Below are positions 27,250 through 36,200 of a stretch of 64,000 nucleotides of DNA, piece after piece. How positions within the stretch are numbered: the stretch's first letter is position 1; each line of letters begins with the position of its first letter. The stretch is from the NCBI GenBank assembly GCA_903824665.1, contig CAIJXT010000016.1:1-64000 (forward strand), in the 5' to 3' direction. The notes below the pieces were generated by a model. That model was not told the origin of the DNA. It worked only from the letters and a program-made list of their open reading frames with translations, and searched no databases. This DNA is from an uncultured Bacteroidota bacterium (GTDB lineage Bacteria; Bacteroidota; Bacteroidia; Chitinophagales; Chitinophagaceae). Both the position numbers and the translations under genes were made by a program.

Positions 27250-27960
27250 GAGGGTACTTTCAAAACCGCCAATCATAATCCGGTTGATGTATAACTTGTT
27301 TATTTCTGCTTTATTGGGCAGATACCAATCCGTAAAACCACCACCCGCATAATTTCTGCATACTGTTGCTGCACCTTCCATAACCACACAATTTTGATGA
27401 ATTGCTTCGGTATTATACCTGCCTGAACCTATTAAAAATCCAACAGCTCCCATATTGGTCCCGCCGCATCCGAATAGGATTCCTGTGCTTTGGTCGCTTG
27501 TCGCTGCTATTAAGCCATGCTGTTCCAGAGCGCTATAGCCAGGGTCGCCGGGCTGTAAAATATAGGCAATTTTCCCGCCTCCGTAGCTTTCCCCAACTAC
27601 CAGACTACTACCTACCCATGTAGGGCTCCCATCTGCCACTTGAAGTACCTGCCCATTTGTACCCGATGGCAGTGCGCCACCACCTACTGCACTCCATGTA
27701 CTGCCAGTGTAATAGAAAAAACCTGAAACACCATCAGTTTGAAATATCATCAATCCCGTGGCCGGAGATGTAATAGCAAGTTTCTGCACAGCTGTCATCC
27801 GTGGCACCAACACGCCCTTAGATGACGATGCCACATCCAGCATTGCCGACGTATGCGCCTCAGCACCTGTAGAATTGACAGAAGTTCCCTGTGCGTTTAC
27901 GGTACCGTTATTCAAAAGACATAGAACAGAAAAAACCAAAAATGAAAATTTATTGTGCAT
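27127..27960 (-). CDS. Secreted DUF1566 (C-type-lectin-like) protein, putative DGR variable protein 1
   Basis: 277 residues: signal peptide (to about VNAQ at 24), a tail-fibre-like N-terminal module (AMLDVASSSKGVLVPRMTA, GLMIFQTDGVSGFFYYTGSTW) and a C-terminal DUF1566 domain from about 120 (GGGKIAYIL, GLIAATSDQSTG, FTDWYLPNKAEINKLY). The end YWSSSE...AW.Q.F..G......VRAVRSF is shared with the proteins at 46300 and 53772, but the residues between the framework positions differ. DUF1566 belongs to the C-type-lectin-like folds used as variable proteins of diversity-generating retroelements. Unlike the other two copies it has no Avd-like remnant downstream. Its ligand is unknown. Confidence 0.85.
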   Translation of the reverse strand: MHNKFSFLVFSVLCLLNNGTVNAQGTSVNSTGAEAHTSAMLDVASSSKGVLVPRMTAVQKLAITSPATGLMIFQTDGVSGFFYYTGSTWSAVGGGALPSGTNGQVLQVADGSPTWVGSSLVVGESYGGGKIAYILQPGDPGYSALEQHGLIAATSDQSTGILFGCGGTNMGAVGFLIGSGRYNTEAIHQNCVVMEGAATVCRNYAGGGFTDWYLPNKAEINKLYINRIMIGGFESTLYWSSSEFDGGYAWEQDFETGLYVHGYKTDVSINVRAVRSF

Positions 27961-28084
27961 ATTTTATTGTATTTAAACACACAATGTAGTTGTTTTTATT
28001 TTAAAATATTTTTCTTATTTACCTGACCCACAAGCCCTCATTTGTACCTGTATGTACCGATTTTTTCGGGAATACCCCGATCTG

Positions 28085-28138
28085 GCGCAAGTGTTTTCCA
28101 CTTGTGTCTGACATACCGCAAGTGTTTTCCACTTGCGA
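28085..28138. repeat. REP-like double hairpin 1
   Basis: Two adjacent hairpins share the core GTGTTTTCCAC: CAAGTG/CACTTG at 28088-28104 and a perfect CGCAAGTG/CACTTGCG stem at 28117-28137, both with a TTTTC loop. It lies between divergent genes. Related pairs occur at 29231 and 31486. Confidence 0.75.
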
Positions 28139-28284
28139 GATAACCCATCCAGCCCTCATTAGGTACCATATCGCCCTACATTGGCACCAAGCTGAGCCTT
28201 TTTGTGCTTCGGGCAATTGACACTTCGCCGAATTCTCCGTCATCCTCTATTTGGCAGGTTAATCAGCAAACCAAGTAAAATAAT

Positions 28285-28292
28285 TTAATTTT
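28285..28292 (+). promoter_or_regulatory. -7 box before the trypsin-like protease gene
   Basis: TAATTTTG, an exact TAnnTTTG match, 27 bp before the ATG. No clear -33 element. Confidence 0.4.
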
Positions 28293-28319
28293 GTAACGTT
28301 CTCCAAAACATTCACAGAC

Positions 28320-29183
28320 ATGAGCAAATTGGTAACTCTTTTCGCTTTGGCACTATCGAGCCTTTTATCTTTTGCAGGTATATACAGGCACGACAGGCCT
28401 AAGGGCCGGTATATAGACCTGGCACACAAAAGACAGTTTGATTGTGTAGGAGAGGTATGGGCAGGCAAGTCGAAAAGAGGTTCATGTGTGCTGATAGGTA
28501 AAACATTCGTTCTTTCTGCCGCACATGTGTTTTTCAACGATAAGACAAACCCTGATAAGCAATTCTATTGTGCATTTAATGGCGTAAAATACCCCGTTAA
28601 AAAGATAATAAATCATACACGATACAGCGAACTTGGAGAATATGACATATCCATACTTGAGCTTAATGAGCCAATAGAAGATATCTCTCCTGCGGCTCTA
28701 TGCGCAACACACGATGAACTTGGCGCTGATGTTACCGGTGTTGGCTTCGGATCTATTTGCCGGGTTGATAGCCCCTCCGAATTTGTCGCAAAAGTAGCTG
28801 TAGAAAAAAACACTGCCGGGAAACTTGCAGGGGAGAATGTGATAGATTCAATTGGTGGCTATTCTGTAAATAAGATTAGGGCTATCTTATATTGTGATTT
28901 TGATAGCCCACCAGGCTGTAAATATTCCGACCAAAGCGATAAAATGGGCAGCAGTATTCCGAAAGACCTTGAATACTATGTGAACGGTGGTGATAGTGGT
29001 GGCGGTCTATTCAGGCAGACTGCAAAAGGTTGGGAACTGGTGGGTATATGCAGCGGAGGAGGTGTGAACCTTAATCAGTTTGAGAAAACATATTACTATG
29101 GGCATATAATGAAATGGACAAGGGTTTCAGCCTTTATTAGCTGGATACAGGAATGTGAGCAAAATACAACGACGACGAAATAA
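28320..29183 (+). CDS. Secreted trypsin-like serine protease
   Basis: 287 residues with a signal peptide (MSKLVTLFALALSSLLSFAG). The chymotrypsin-fold triad is complete: His69 in LSAAHVFF, Asp109 in EYDISILEL and Ser226 in NGGDSGGGLF. Several cysteines in the mature chain could form disulfides in the periplasm or outside. A GKSKRGSCVLIGKTFVLSAA stretch before the His is typical of S1 enzymes. It is a stand-alone gene flanked on both sides by REP-like hairpins. Substrate unknown; it could process surface proteins or act as a secreted degradative enzyme. Confidence 0.9.
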   Translation: MSKLVTLFALALSSLLSFAGIYRHDRPKGRYIDLAHKRQFDCVGEVWAGKSKRGSCVLIGKTFVLSAAHVFFNDKTNPDKQFYCAFNGVKYPVKKIINHTRYSELGEYDISILELNEPIEDISPAALCATHDELGADVTGVGFGSICRVDSPSEFVAKVAVEKNTAGKLAGENVIDSIGGYSVNKIRAILYCDFDSPPGCKYSDQSDKMGSSIPKDLEYYVNGGDSGGGLFRQTAKGWELVGICSGGGVNLNQFEKTYYYGHIMKWTRVSAFISWIQECEQNTTTTK

Positions 29184-29230
29184 AGCATTTTCATTTTTTT
29201 CAATCCCCCCATCGGGTGCATGTGTTTCCC

Positions 29231-29292
29231 AATCTGGCGCAGTGTTTTTCACTCGAGTCTATGTTTGTGCCGGTGTTTTCCTCAGCCTTGCC
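29231..29292. repeat. REP-like double hairpin 2 (degenerate)
   Basis: Begins with the same words as element 1 (ATCTGGCGCA) and continues AGTGTTTTTCACT, then GTTTGTGCCGGTGTTTT as in element 3. The first stem is reduced to four base pairs and the second has lost its right arm. Lies 48 bp after the protease stop. Confidence 0.6.
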
Positions 29293-29412
29293 AAGGCATC
29301 CCGCTTGGTACTCCCCCGCCCACAAACGTCACGCTTGCGGCCCGACAGTAATCAAAACACGCAACATTGCCGGGGCCTACCAAAAACACAATTCGGTTGG
29401 GCGTTTAGCGAT

Positions 29413-30264
29413 TTATGGTTTTTGAGTCAATTGTTTAACCGCAACAACTTTGGAAGGCTTCGCATTTACTATTTCAGATTCAAACTGCATTTCAGATATC
29501 AAATTCATATCCCACCGCGCAGTCCAGGTTGGATGAATTAGGTAGTCACTATTATCATAATTATCTGCTGAGTAATCTATTTGCACATCAATTTTTCCTG
29601 AAATTTCATAAAGGTCAGAATGTTCTTTTTGAAAAAAGTCCGGAAAACACCAAATAACATGCAAGCTATCTTGCCATTGCCCGAAATTGCATATAAGTAC
29701 ATCGGCGTTTTCAAAGTCACTGATCGTCGGTTTTGTGATTTGGTTTAGTCGCGTTGTCACTACTAAATTACATGCAGTTTCCGGACGAAGGTCCGAAGCC
29801 AAAACGATCGCCCCTCCGTAATTACCATTATTCATTTTAAATACCAGACAATCCCCCAGTGAGAATATTGGCGCTTTCTTTTTGGGTCGTTTTCTCGATT
29901 TTACTTTTGGCCGGTTTGAATTTATCTTTTCTAAGAAACTATTGAGAACTTTCTCGCGTTTCCTGATATCTTGTTCACTTGCCACTGCCTGATGCCAAAT
30001 TGCTAAATCCGCCCCTGAAGTAATAATCTGCTCAATCCGCAACAAAACGCTTGGGTCCAGTGTTTTCGTTTCCCATTGTGCTAATGCAAGCGCAAACCAA
30101 AAACTGTGCTTATCTTCATCAATCTCCTGAATTTCCCAATTATCTTCAATGATTTTCTTTGAGATCGCTTCTGGCTGTCCACCTTTGTTATAAAGGTCGA
30201 AGAACGCAGCATAAATATCCAGAAAAGCATCACTACCTTTTACCGCTGTACTCCAGGTGCCCAT
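29413..30264 (-). CDS. DUF4259-like / Imm26-like two-domain protein, possible immunity protein
   Basis: 283 residues, no signal peptide. The N-terminal ~120 residues begin MGTWSTAVKGSDAFLDIYA, which resembles the start of DUF4259 proteins (MGTW...ND.A.D). A basic linker (KVKSRKRPKKKAP, about 117-132) leads to a domain that begins FSLGDCLVFKMNNGNYGGAI. That matches the opening of Imm26-type domains (GD.F...L..G.YG...V). Imm26 and DUF4259 proteins are often found as immunity or regulatory partners of secreted toxins. No toxin gene is adjacent, so this may be an orphan immunity gene; the assignment is by eye only. Confidence 0.5.
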   Translation of the reverse strand: MGTWSTAVKGSDAFLDIYAAFFDLYNKGGQPEAISKKIIEDNWEIQEIDEDKHSFWFALALAQWETKTLDPSVLLRIEQIITSGADLAIWHQAVASEQDIRKREKVLNSFLEKINSNRPKVKSRKRPKKKAPIFSLGDCLVFKMNNGNYGGAIVLASDLRPETACNLVVTTRLNQITKPTISDFENADVLICNFGQWQDSLHVIWCFPDFFQKEHSDLYEISGKIDVQIDYSADNYDNSDYLIHPTWTARWDMNLISEMQFESEIVNAKPSKVVAVKQLTQKP

Positions 30265-30425
30265 AATTGTGATCGTGTTTAAAACGACATTACCTAATAA
30301 AGATAAAAAATGGTGTGCTGCAAATACCCGGCTATCTCGCTTGTTTCGATAGCATTGTATAATAAAACCAAATTAACCAACCCTTTTAGTGCTAGGCAAC
30401 GTCTATTAACAAAACAACAAACTTT

Positions 30426-31463
30426 ATGACTGGTATACTCCGCAACACCTCACTTTTTTGCATCGCAATTGTAGTAGCCTTTTCTTGCAAAAAAAACACC
30501 GACAACACATCAACCCTTCAGCCAGCTACCGTCCCACTCAATCAGCTTTTTGATAACCTGAGGTCCACACCCCAAACTTTTACGGTAACGGCTGGTCGCG
30601 ATACAGTGGTTTTTGGCAGTCAGGGTACCATGTTGCACTTCTATCCTAATTCGTTCAAAAACGCCTCTGGCGCCATCATCACTTCTGGCAGCATAGATTT
30701 GAAGTTGGTAGAAATGTACAAACCCGGCGATATGATTCGCAATCGTGCCACCACTATGCAAGGCAAAAACCTGCTCACCAGTGGTGGACAAATAGACCTG
30801 AGAGCCACGATAAATGGCCAAAAGGTATATGCCAACAAATATGGTATTGGCTATTTTCAGAACAACGCAAGCGCAACACCAATGATGGAACTATTTTATG
30901 GCAATGTAAACAATGTTGACTCTGTAGTTAATTGGGAAGCAAAAGACACAACACTAGAGCGTGATATTGCTTGGTTAGGAGACATGAATGGCAGAAATTA
31001 CATTACAACTGCATATGGCAGACCTTGGATGGGATACGTTTTCGACTCAGCCTCTGACCTGGAATACACCAATTGCGATGCATTTTATTACAGCGATTCA
31101 CCCAAAGTATCTGTTACTGCAATAATGCCCGATGCCACCTTTACACCTGAAAACACGCAAGTATACCTGGTGCTGCCCACTATCAACTGTGCTATGTCTA
31201 CTGTTCAGAGCACATCTAGCTATAATTTCGGTACAGCGCGCTACAATGCCTCTGAAAAAGCAATAAACATGATAAACGAAGGACAAACAAACATTGTACC
31301 ATCAGGCATGAAATATATTCTCATCGTCATTGCCAATAAAAGCGGGCAATACTACTACAGCAAGCAATCAGGAGATGCCATTCCTCACAATGGTCTGAAA
31401 CTGAAAGCAACCATGACACCCGATAGTAAAGATAATGTCCTGGCTATGCTATCAGCGATGTAG
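30426..31463 (+). CDS. Putative lipoprotein with ZU5-like N-terminal region
   Basis: 345 residues. The N-terminus MTGILRNTSLFCIAIVVAFSC followed by KKN is a lipoprotein signal with Cys21 as the lipidation site. Residues ~40-110 contain GSQGTMLHFYPNSFKNASGA, then a GSIDLKLVEMY stretch. This is similar to the beta-sandwich (ZU5-like) segment at the start of many Bacteroidota surface lipoproteins. The rest is beta-rich without a motif I recognise. Probably anchored in the outer membrane; function unknown. A REP-like element follows 22 bp after the stop. Confidence 0.7.
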   Translation: MTGILRNTSLFCIAIVVAFSCKKNTDNTSTLQPATVPLNQLFDNLRSTPQTFTVTAGRDTVVFGSQGTMLHFYPNSFKNASGAIITSGSIDLKLVEMYKPGDMIRNRATTMQGKNLLTSGGQIDLRATINGQKVYANKYGIGYFQNNASATPMMELFYGNVNNVDSVVNWEAKDTTLERDIAWLGDMNGRNYITTAYGRPWMGYVFDSASDLEYTNCDAFYYSDSPKVSVTAIMPDATFTPENTQVYLVLPTINCAMSTVQSTSSYNFGTARYNASEKAINMINEGQTNIVPSGMKYILIVIANKSGQYYYSKQSGDAIPHNGLKLKATMTPDSKDNVLAMLSAM

Positions 31464-31861
31464 GAGAAAATACTTCCACCTACTTGACGCGAGTGTTTTT
31501 CACTCGCGTCTTTGTTTGTGCCGGTGTTTTGCACTGGCAGGTAGTAATATCGCATTGCGCTCCTTCAATAAGACGTAGTTTTTGGCGCGGTTTTTGTGGC
31601 ATAGTATGAGTAGCCGGTAAAGTATGCATAAATTATTTTTTCATGGCAGCAAGTGCGCAAAAAGTGCGCAAAAATTTTGGATCAAAACATTGATAATCAA
31701 TCAATTATCGTTTTACAGAATTTAACCCCGAAAGTGAGCAATTTTATGTTTCGCCTGCCCGTTACATGGGTTCTGTAACGCGTACAGCCAGCCTGTGATG
31801 ATGGTCTGCCATTTGCCCTGCCAATAGTTACTACCGCAACACACAATAAACAAAACAATAC
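31464..31861. other. Intergenic region with REP-like element
   Basis: About 400 bp. The first 80 bp carry the REP-like double hairpin. Around 31650 there is a short direct duplication (AGTGCGCAAAA twice) followed by an AT-rich stretch. No gene is apparent. Confidence 0.5.
31486..31539. repeat. REP-like double hairpin 3 (best preserved)
   Basis: A perfect 10-bp stem GACGCGAGTG/CACTCGCGTC with a TTTTT loop (31486-31510), a short TTTGTTTG spacer, and an 8-bp stem TGCCGGTG/CACTGGCA with a TTTTG loop and one G-T pair (31519-31539). Same GTGTTTTnCAC core as the other copies. Confidence 0.8.
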
Positions 31862-32263
31862 ATGAACACTACCCCCACCTACTACCACGGCACCAGGGCC
31901 AGCCTTGCACCCGGCGACCTCATTGTACCGGGCCACAAATCCAACTACGGCAGCCGCAAAAAAGCAGCATACGTATACCTCTCCGCCACCCTCGACGCCG
32001 CCATCTGGGGTGCCGAGCTCGCCCTGGGCGATGCACCCGGCCGCATCTATACTGTAGCACCCACCGGCAACATAGAAGACGACCCCAACCTTACCGACAA
32101 GAAATTTCCGGGCAACCCCACCCGATCGTACCGCACCGGCAGCCCGCTGCGCGTCACCGGCGAGGTTACAGACTGGCAGGGTCATCCCCCACAGCAGCTG
32201 CAAGCCATGAAAGACCATCTGGAACACCTGAAACAACAAGGCATAGAAGCTATAGAAGACTGA
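31862..32263 (+). CDS. arr: NAD(+)--rifampin ADP-ribosyltransferase
   Basis: 133 residues, close to the usual ~140 of Arr enzymes. Hallmark segments are present: YYHGTRASLAPGDLI with the catalytic His9, SNYGSRKKAAYVYLSATLDA, IWGAELALG, and EDDPNLTDKKFPGNPTRSYR with the aspartate of the H-Y-D triad. It ADP-ribosylates the C23 hydroxyl of rifamycins with NAD and so inactivates them in the cytosol. It stands alone between lipoprotein genes with no integron or transposon signs, so it looks like a resident chromosomal gene. Confidence 0.95.
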   Translation: MNTTPTYYHGTRASLAPGDLIVPGHKSNYGSRKKAAYVYLSATLDAAIWGAELALGDAPGRIYTVAPTGNIEDDPNLTDKKFPGNPTRSYRTGSPLRVTGEVTDWQGHPPQQLQAMKDHLEHLKQQGIEAIED

Positions 32264-32277
32264 CGCCCTGCGAAAAG

Positions 32278-32745
32278 CTACTTGATATTCGCGAATGTAT
32301 TGATGTAGGTTACCGGCACACCAGATGAGTTAGGCTTCACCTGCGTCAGTTTCATCTGCGTCGCCGATATTTCCAGACTCATGGTATCCGGGTTATTGTC
32401 AGCTAGCACCAGCTTCGTGTCGTTGTTCAGCAGCACCCACCCTGCGGTTTCTATCTGCGCATCGTTTGCACATTTGTTGGCACCCTCGTCCATAGTAGCC
32501 TGGCCGTTAGCTCCAAATAGCAGAAAGTCGTCTTTGTCACATTCGCTCATTGTGGCATACAAATCTATAGTACTGTCGGCACCCGAATAATTGAGCGTAG
32601 CGGTATAAGCAGTCAATCGCCACTTGCCGTTTTCCAGTAGCACCCGCTGTGCCGATTTGGGTGTACTGTCATCCTTGTTTTTTTTGTTGCAGGCGCCAAC
32701 CAACAGTAGAAAGCCTAAAGCAACCAACAAACCGGAACGTGTCAT
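32278..32745 (-). CDS. Lipocalin-like lipoprotein
   Basis: 155 residues. The signal ends in LLLVGAC, and Cys19 is the lipid-anchored residue. The mature part has the order typical of Bacteroidota lipocalin-like proteins: a helix, then [18 protein letters not shown], alternating strands, [16 protein letters not shown] and [11 protein letters not shown]. Such small outer-membrane lipoproteins have no assigned reaction. It is divergent from the DUF2200 gene, sharing a 73-bp intergenic region. Confidence 0.75.
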   Translation of the reverse strand: MTRSGLLVALGFLLLVGACNKKNKDDSTPKSAQRVLLENGKWRLTAYTATLNYSGADSTIDLYATMSECDKDDFLLFGANGQATMDEGANKCANDAQIETAGWVLLNNDTKLVLADNNPDTMSLEISATQMKLTQVKPNSSGVPVTYINTFANIK

Positions 32746-32752
32746 AACTTTG
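32745..32752 (+). promoter_or_regulatory. -7 box upstream of the DUF2200 gene
   Basis: TAACTTTG, an exact TAnnTTTG match, about 67 bp before the DUF2200 ATG, in the gap between divergent genes. No clear -33 element. Confidence 0.35.
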
Positions 32753-32818
32753 ATTTTACATAAAGTTAGTATCCATAATCAACAATTAGAAACACCCAAC
32801 AGCAAAAAAATATGCGCT

Positions 32819-33169
32819 ATGGACGTTGCAAGAGTGTACGTAATGAAATTCTCCAGTGTATACCCGCTATACATCAATAAAGCCGAGCGAAAGGGCCGCA
32901 CCAAAGCCGAGGTAGACACTCTCATCTGCTGGCTCACCGGTTATGACCAGCAATCGCTGCAGCAGCAGATAGACAAAAAGAATGACTTCGAAACATTCTT
33001 TGCACAGGCGCCGGCCCTCAACCCGAATGCCCCAAAGATAACAGGCATGATTTGTGGCTACCGTATAGAAGAGATCGAAGACCCGCTGATGCGCAAAGTG
33101 CGCTACCTCGACAAGCTGATAGACGAGCTTGCAAAAGGCAGACCCATGGAGAAGATCATGCGGAAATGA
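32819..33169 (+). CDS. DUF2200 domain protein
   Basis: 116 residues starting [20 protein letters not shown]. An open frame extends upstream to 32624, but that part overlaps the divergent lipoprotein gene, and the family starts at this ATG. The body contains [20 protein letters not shown] and [16 protein letters not shown], followed by the conserved ending [19 protein letters not shown], which define DUF2200. It is a small cytosolic protein of unknown function, distributed sporadically in bacteria. Confidence 0.85.
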   Translation: MDVARVYVMKFSSVYPLYINKAERKGRTKAEVDTLICWLTGYDQQSLQQQIDKKNDFETFFAQAPALNPNAPKITGMICGYRIEEIEDPLMRKVRYLDKLIDELAKGRPMEKIMRK

Positions 33170-33198
33170 GCCGGCCATCGTTATGCCACCAACTAAAA

Positions 33199-33233
33199 AG
33201 CGGAGCAACCGTTTTTTGCCCGGTTGCTCCGCT
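33199..33233 (-). terminator. Rho-independent terminator of the SBBP protein gene (possibly bidirectional)
   Basis: A perfect 13-bp stem AGCGGAGCAACCG/CGGTTGCTCCGCT with a 9-nt loop. On the minus strand it is followed by TTTTT. It separates two convergent genes. Confidence 0.85.
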
Positions 33234-33246
33234 CACATTTATTATA

Positions 33247-36200
33247 CTACTCTACTACTACACGTGTTACTAACCGGCTAGTCTGCGAGGTCCCGATAAC
33301 CAGGTACACACCGGGAGTCTGAATTCGCACCGTCGTTGTTTTATTGGTCTGGGCAGGCAAACTGGCTATCTCCCTGCCCGTTACATCTGTTACAATGATG
33401 TGCACCGCTGCGTTTGCAACACTACGGTAAGTAACCATGAATACCCCCTTGTTCGGCGACGGCCACACCGTAAGTCCGTCACCTGCTTCACCAGCTTCTA
33501 TCCCATTCACTGCGGTTGCGCAGACACTGGCAGGCAATACATTCAGAGTACGGGTTGCAGCTGTGGCGCCACATACGTTAGTTACTGTATAGCTGATAAC
33601 CGCAGTACCTGGAGCGATACCGGTCGCCGCTCCCGAGGCCGATACAGTAGCTATCAATGGCATAGCACTACTCCAACTACCGCCGGTGGTTGTGGTACTG
33701 AGTGTAGCGCTGTTGCCGGTGCATACATTGGTCGTACCGGTTATAGCAGCTACCACCGGCAATATGGCTACGGTCACATTTGCAGTAGCCAAAGCGCTGC
33801 CACAACTATTGATAACAGTGTATGCTATCGTCGCCGTACCGGGTGCTATGCCGCTAACCATGCCTCCAGCAGAAACCGTCGCTATAGTGGTCGTTGTACT
33901 GCTCCATGTCCCACCTGTGGGGGTTGATGATAGTGTCACGCTACTCCCCGCACACACTTCCGACGGACCAGTTATTGTACCCGCTACCGGCAGTGGTGTC
34001 ACCGTTACGTTTGCGGTGACTGTCGTACTGCCACATGAGTTGGTAACCGTATACCTGATCACCGCCGTCCCCGCGGCCACACCAGATATCAGCCCACCCG
34101 CGGCGGCAGTGGCTACCGTCGGCGACAGACTGCTCCAGCTGCCGCCGGGTGTGGCATTGCTCAGCGTTATATAGCTACCTGCGCACACCGTTGCCGGACC
34201 CGTAATAACAGCTACCACTGGCAGCGCGTTAACAGTTACAGTTGCGTTGACCGTGGTGCTGCCACAGGTGCCGGCGACCACATAAGAAATGGTGGATGTT
34301 CCCGGAGACACAAGACTTATGAAACCATCTGAAGCCGTTGGGAAGATAGTGGCCACCGCCAGATTACTACTGCTCCAGGTACCGCCTGTGGTAGTGCTGC
34401 TCAGCACCAGCATCCCACCAGTACACCCCGCCATCGCACCTGTTATGGGCGCTACCGCTGGCGAACCGTTTACAGTCACCACTCGGGTAGATGCAGTACT
34501 GCCACATGCGTTAGTTACCGTGTACGATATTAGCGAAGTACCGGCCAGCAAGCCGTTAACCAGCCCTCCTGTGCTCACTGTGGCTACTGTAGGGGTTGTA
34601 CTGCTCCATACACCCGATGCCGTTGCACAGCTGAACGTCACCGACCCGCCCACGCACACCGTTGTGGTACCAGTTAGGGGTAATACGGTTGGCAGTGGTA
34701 CTACCGTTACAGTATACAAGGCGTACCCGAAACCGCAAGTGTTGGAAATTCCGTAGCTGATGATTGCAGTGCCACCTGCTATACCGGCAACGACACCCGA
34801 AGCATTCACAGTTGCAATGCCTGGTGCACCACTCGACCAGGAGCCACCCGGAGTAGGGTTAGACAGTGGCGTAGTAGCTGCGATACATACCGTAGGGGTG
34901 CCGGTAACAGCCGGTACCACAGGCACGGTACATTGATCGATCTTCAGCAGAAAACCATCATGCACCCCACCTCCGTAGGTCGATTGATGGGCGCCCGGTG
35001 TTGCAAGTCCGGTTGTGCTGTTCGTGAAGCCCGAAATGTATACGTTACCTGAGCCGTCGTTGATAATGGTATATCCTGTTTCATCTGCATTGCCGCCATA
35101 GTACGACCCATATAAAAGGGATCCCGAAGTGGTCATAGAGCCATAAAGCAGATCTGCACCACCTGTAATGGTTGACTGCAATGCACCTGGCGTTATCACT
35201 CCTGTAGTGCTGTTGGTATTCCCTGCAAAGTAAACATTCCCCGATGGGTCTGTGGTTACATCACCCAGCCCATCATCGCCACCGCCTCCGTAGTAGGTGC
35301 TCCAAATGATTGTGCCGGTCGGGCTGAACTTGGCGATGAAGCCATCATTTACCCCGCCTCCATAAGTTGTTTGATGACTACCCACGGTGGCCATTGCAGT
35401 TGTGCTGGAGGTATTGCCGGCCCAGTAAATATTGCCCGCACCATCTAATGTAATGCCCCAGCAGTATTCGTCACCGCTACCACCAAAATAGGTGCACCAC
35501 AGACGGCTGCCAGTACTACTGAATTTGGCAAATATAGCATCCTTGACCCCGCCACCGTAAACGGTCTGATGTGCACCCGCCGACGCAATACCCGATGGAC
35601 TGGTGCCCATGCCACCCAGGTATATATTGCCCGACCCGTCCACAACAGCACGGTAAAACTCATCGTTGTTGGGGCCACCGCAATAAGTACCCCACACGCG
35701 CACTCCTGCACTGGTGAATTTGGCTATGAAGCCATCGTCACCACCGGCAACCATCGTTTGCCATGCACCAAATGAGGCTATATTGCTCGTACTTGAAGTC
35801 TGCCCTACCAGGTATACATTACCCGATGCATCACAGGTAACACCGGATGCGGTTTCCCAATCATAGCCACCGTAGTAGGTAGCCCATATCCTGCTACCCG
35901 AGCTATTGAACTTGGCAAGAAACCCGTCAGTAAGTCCCGTTAAAGAGGGCTGGTGGCTGCCACTGGTGGCAATACCAGATGAGCTGCCTGTGCGACCGCA
36001 TATGTATATATTGCCTGCCGGATCTATCGCCGACTCCCAGCCACGATCATTGGCACTGCCTCCATAATAGGTAGCCCAAAGCAGATTACCGGCATTGTCG
36101 TGCCTGGTAAGAAATGCGTCGTCACTACCAGCCTCAATTGTCTGGTGCGCGCCTGAAGTTGCCATACCAGTTACACTGTTAGTAATGCCGGTCGAGTAGA

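Noticed and set aside
28019..28243. 74-codon minus-strand frame upstream of the protease gene
   Set aside because: It consists largely of the REP-like hairpin element and has no protein-like composition.
31640..31700. Direct repeat AGTGCGCAAAA as an integration site
   Set aside because: Only two short copies, with no integrase gene or matching site elsewhere in the window.
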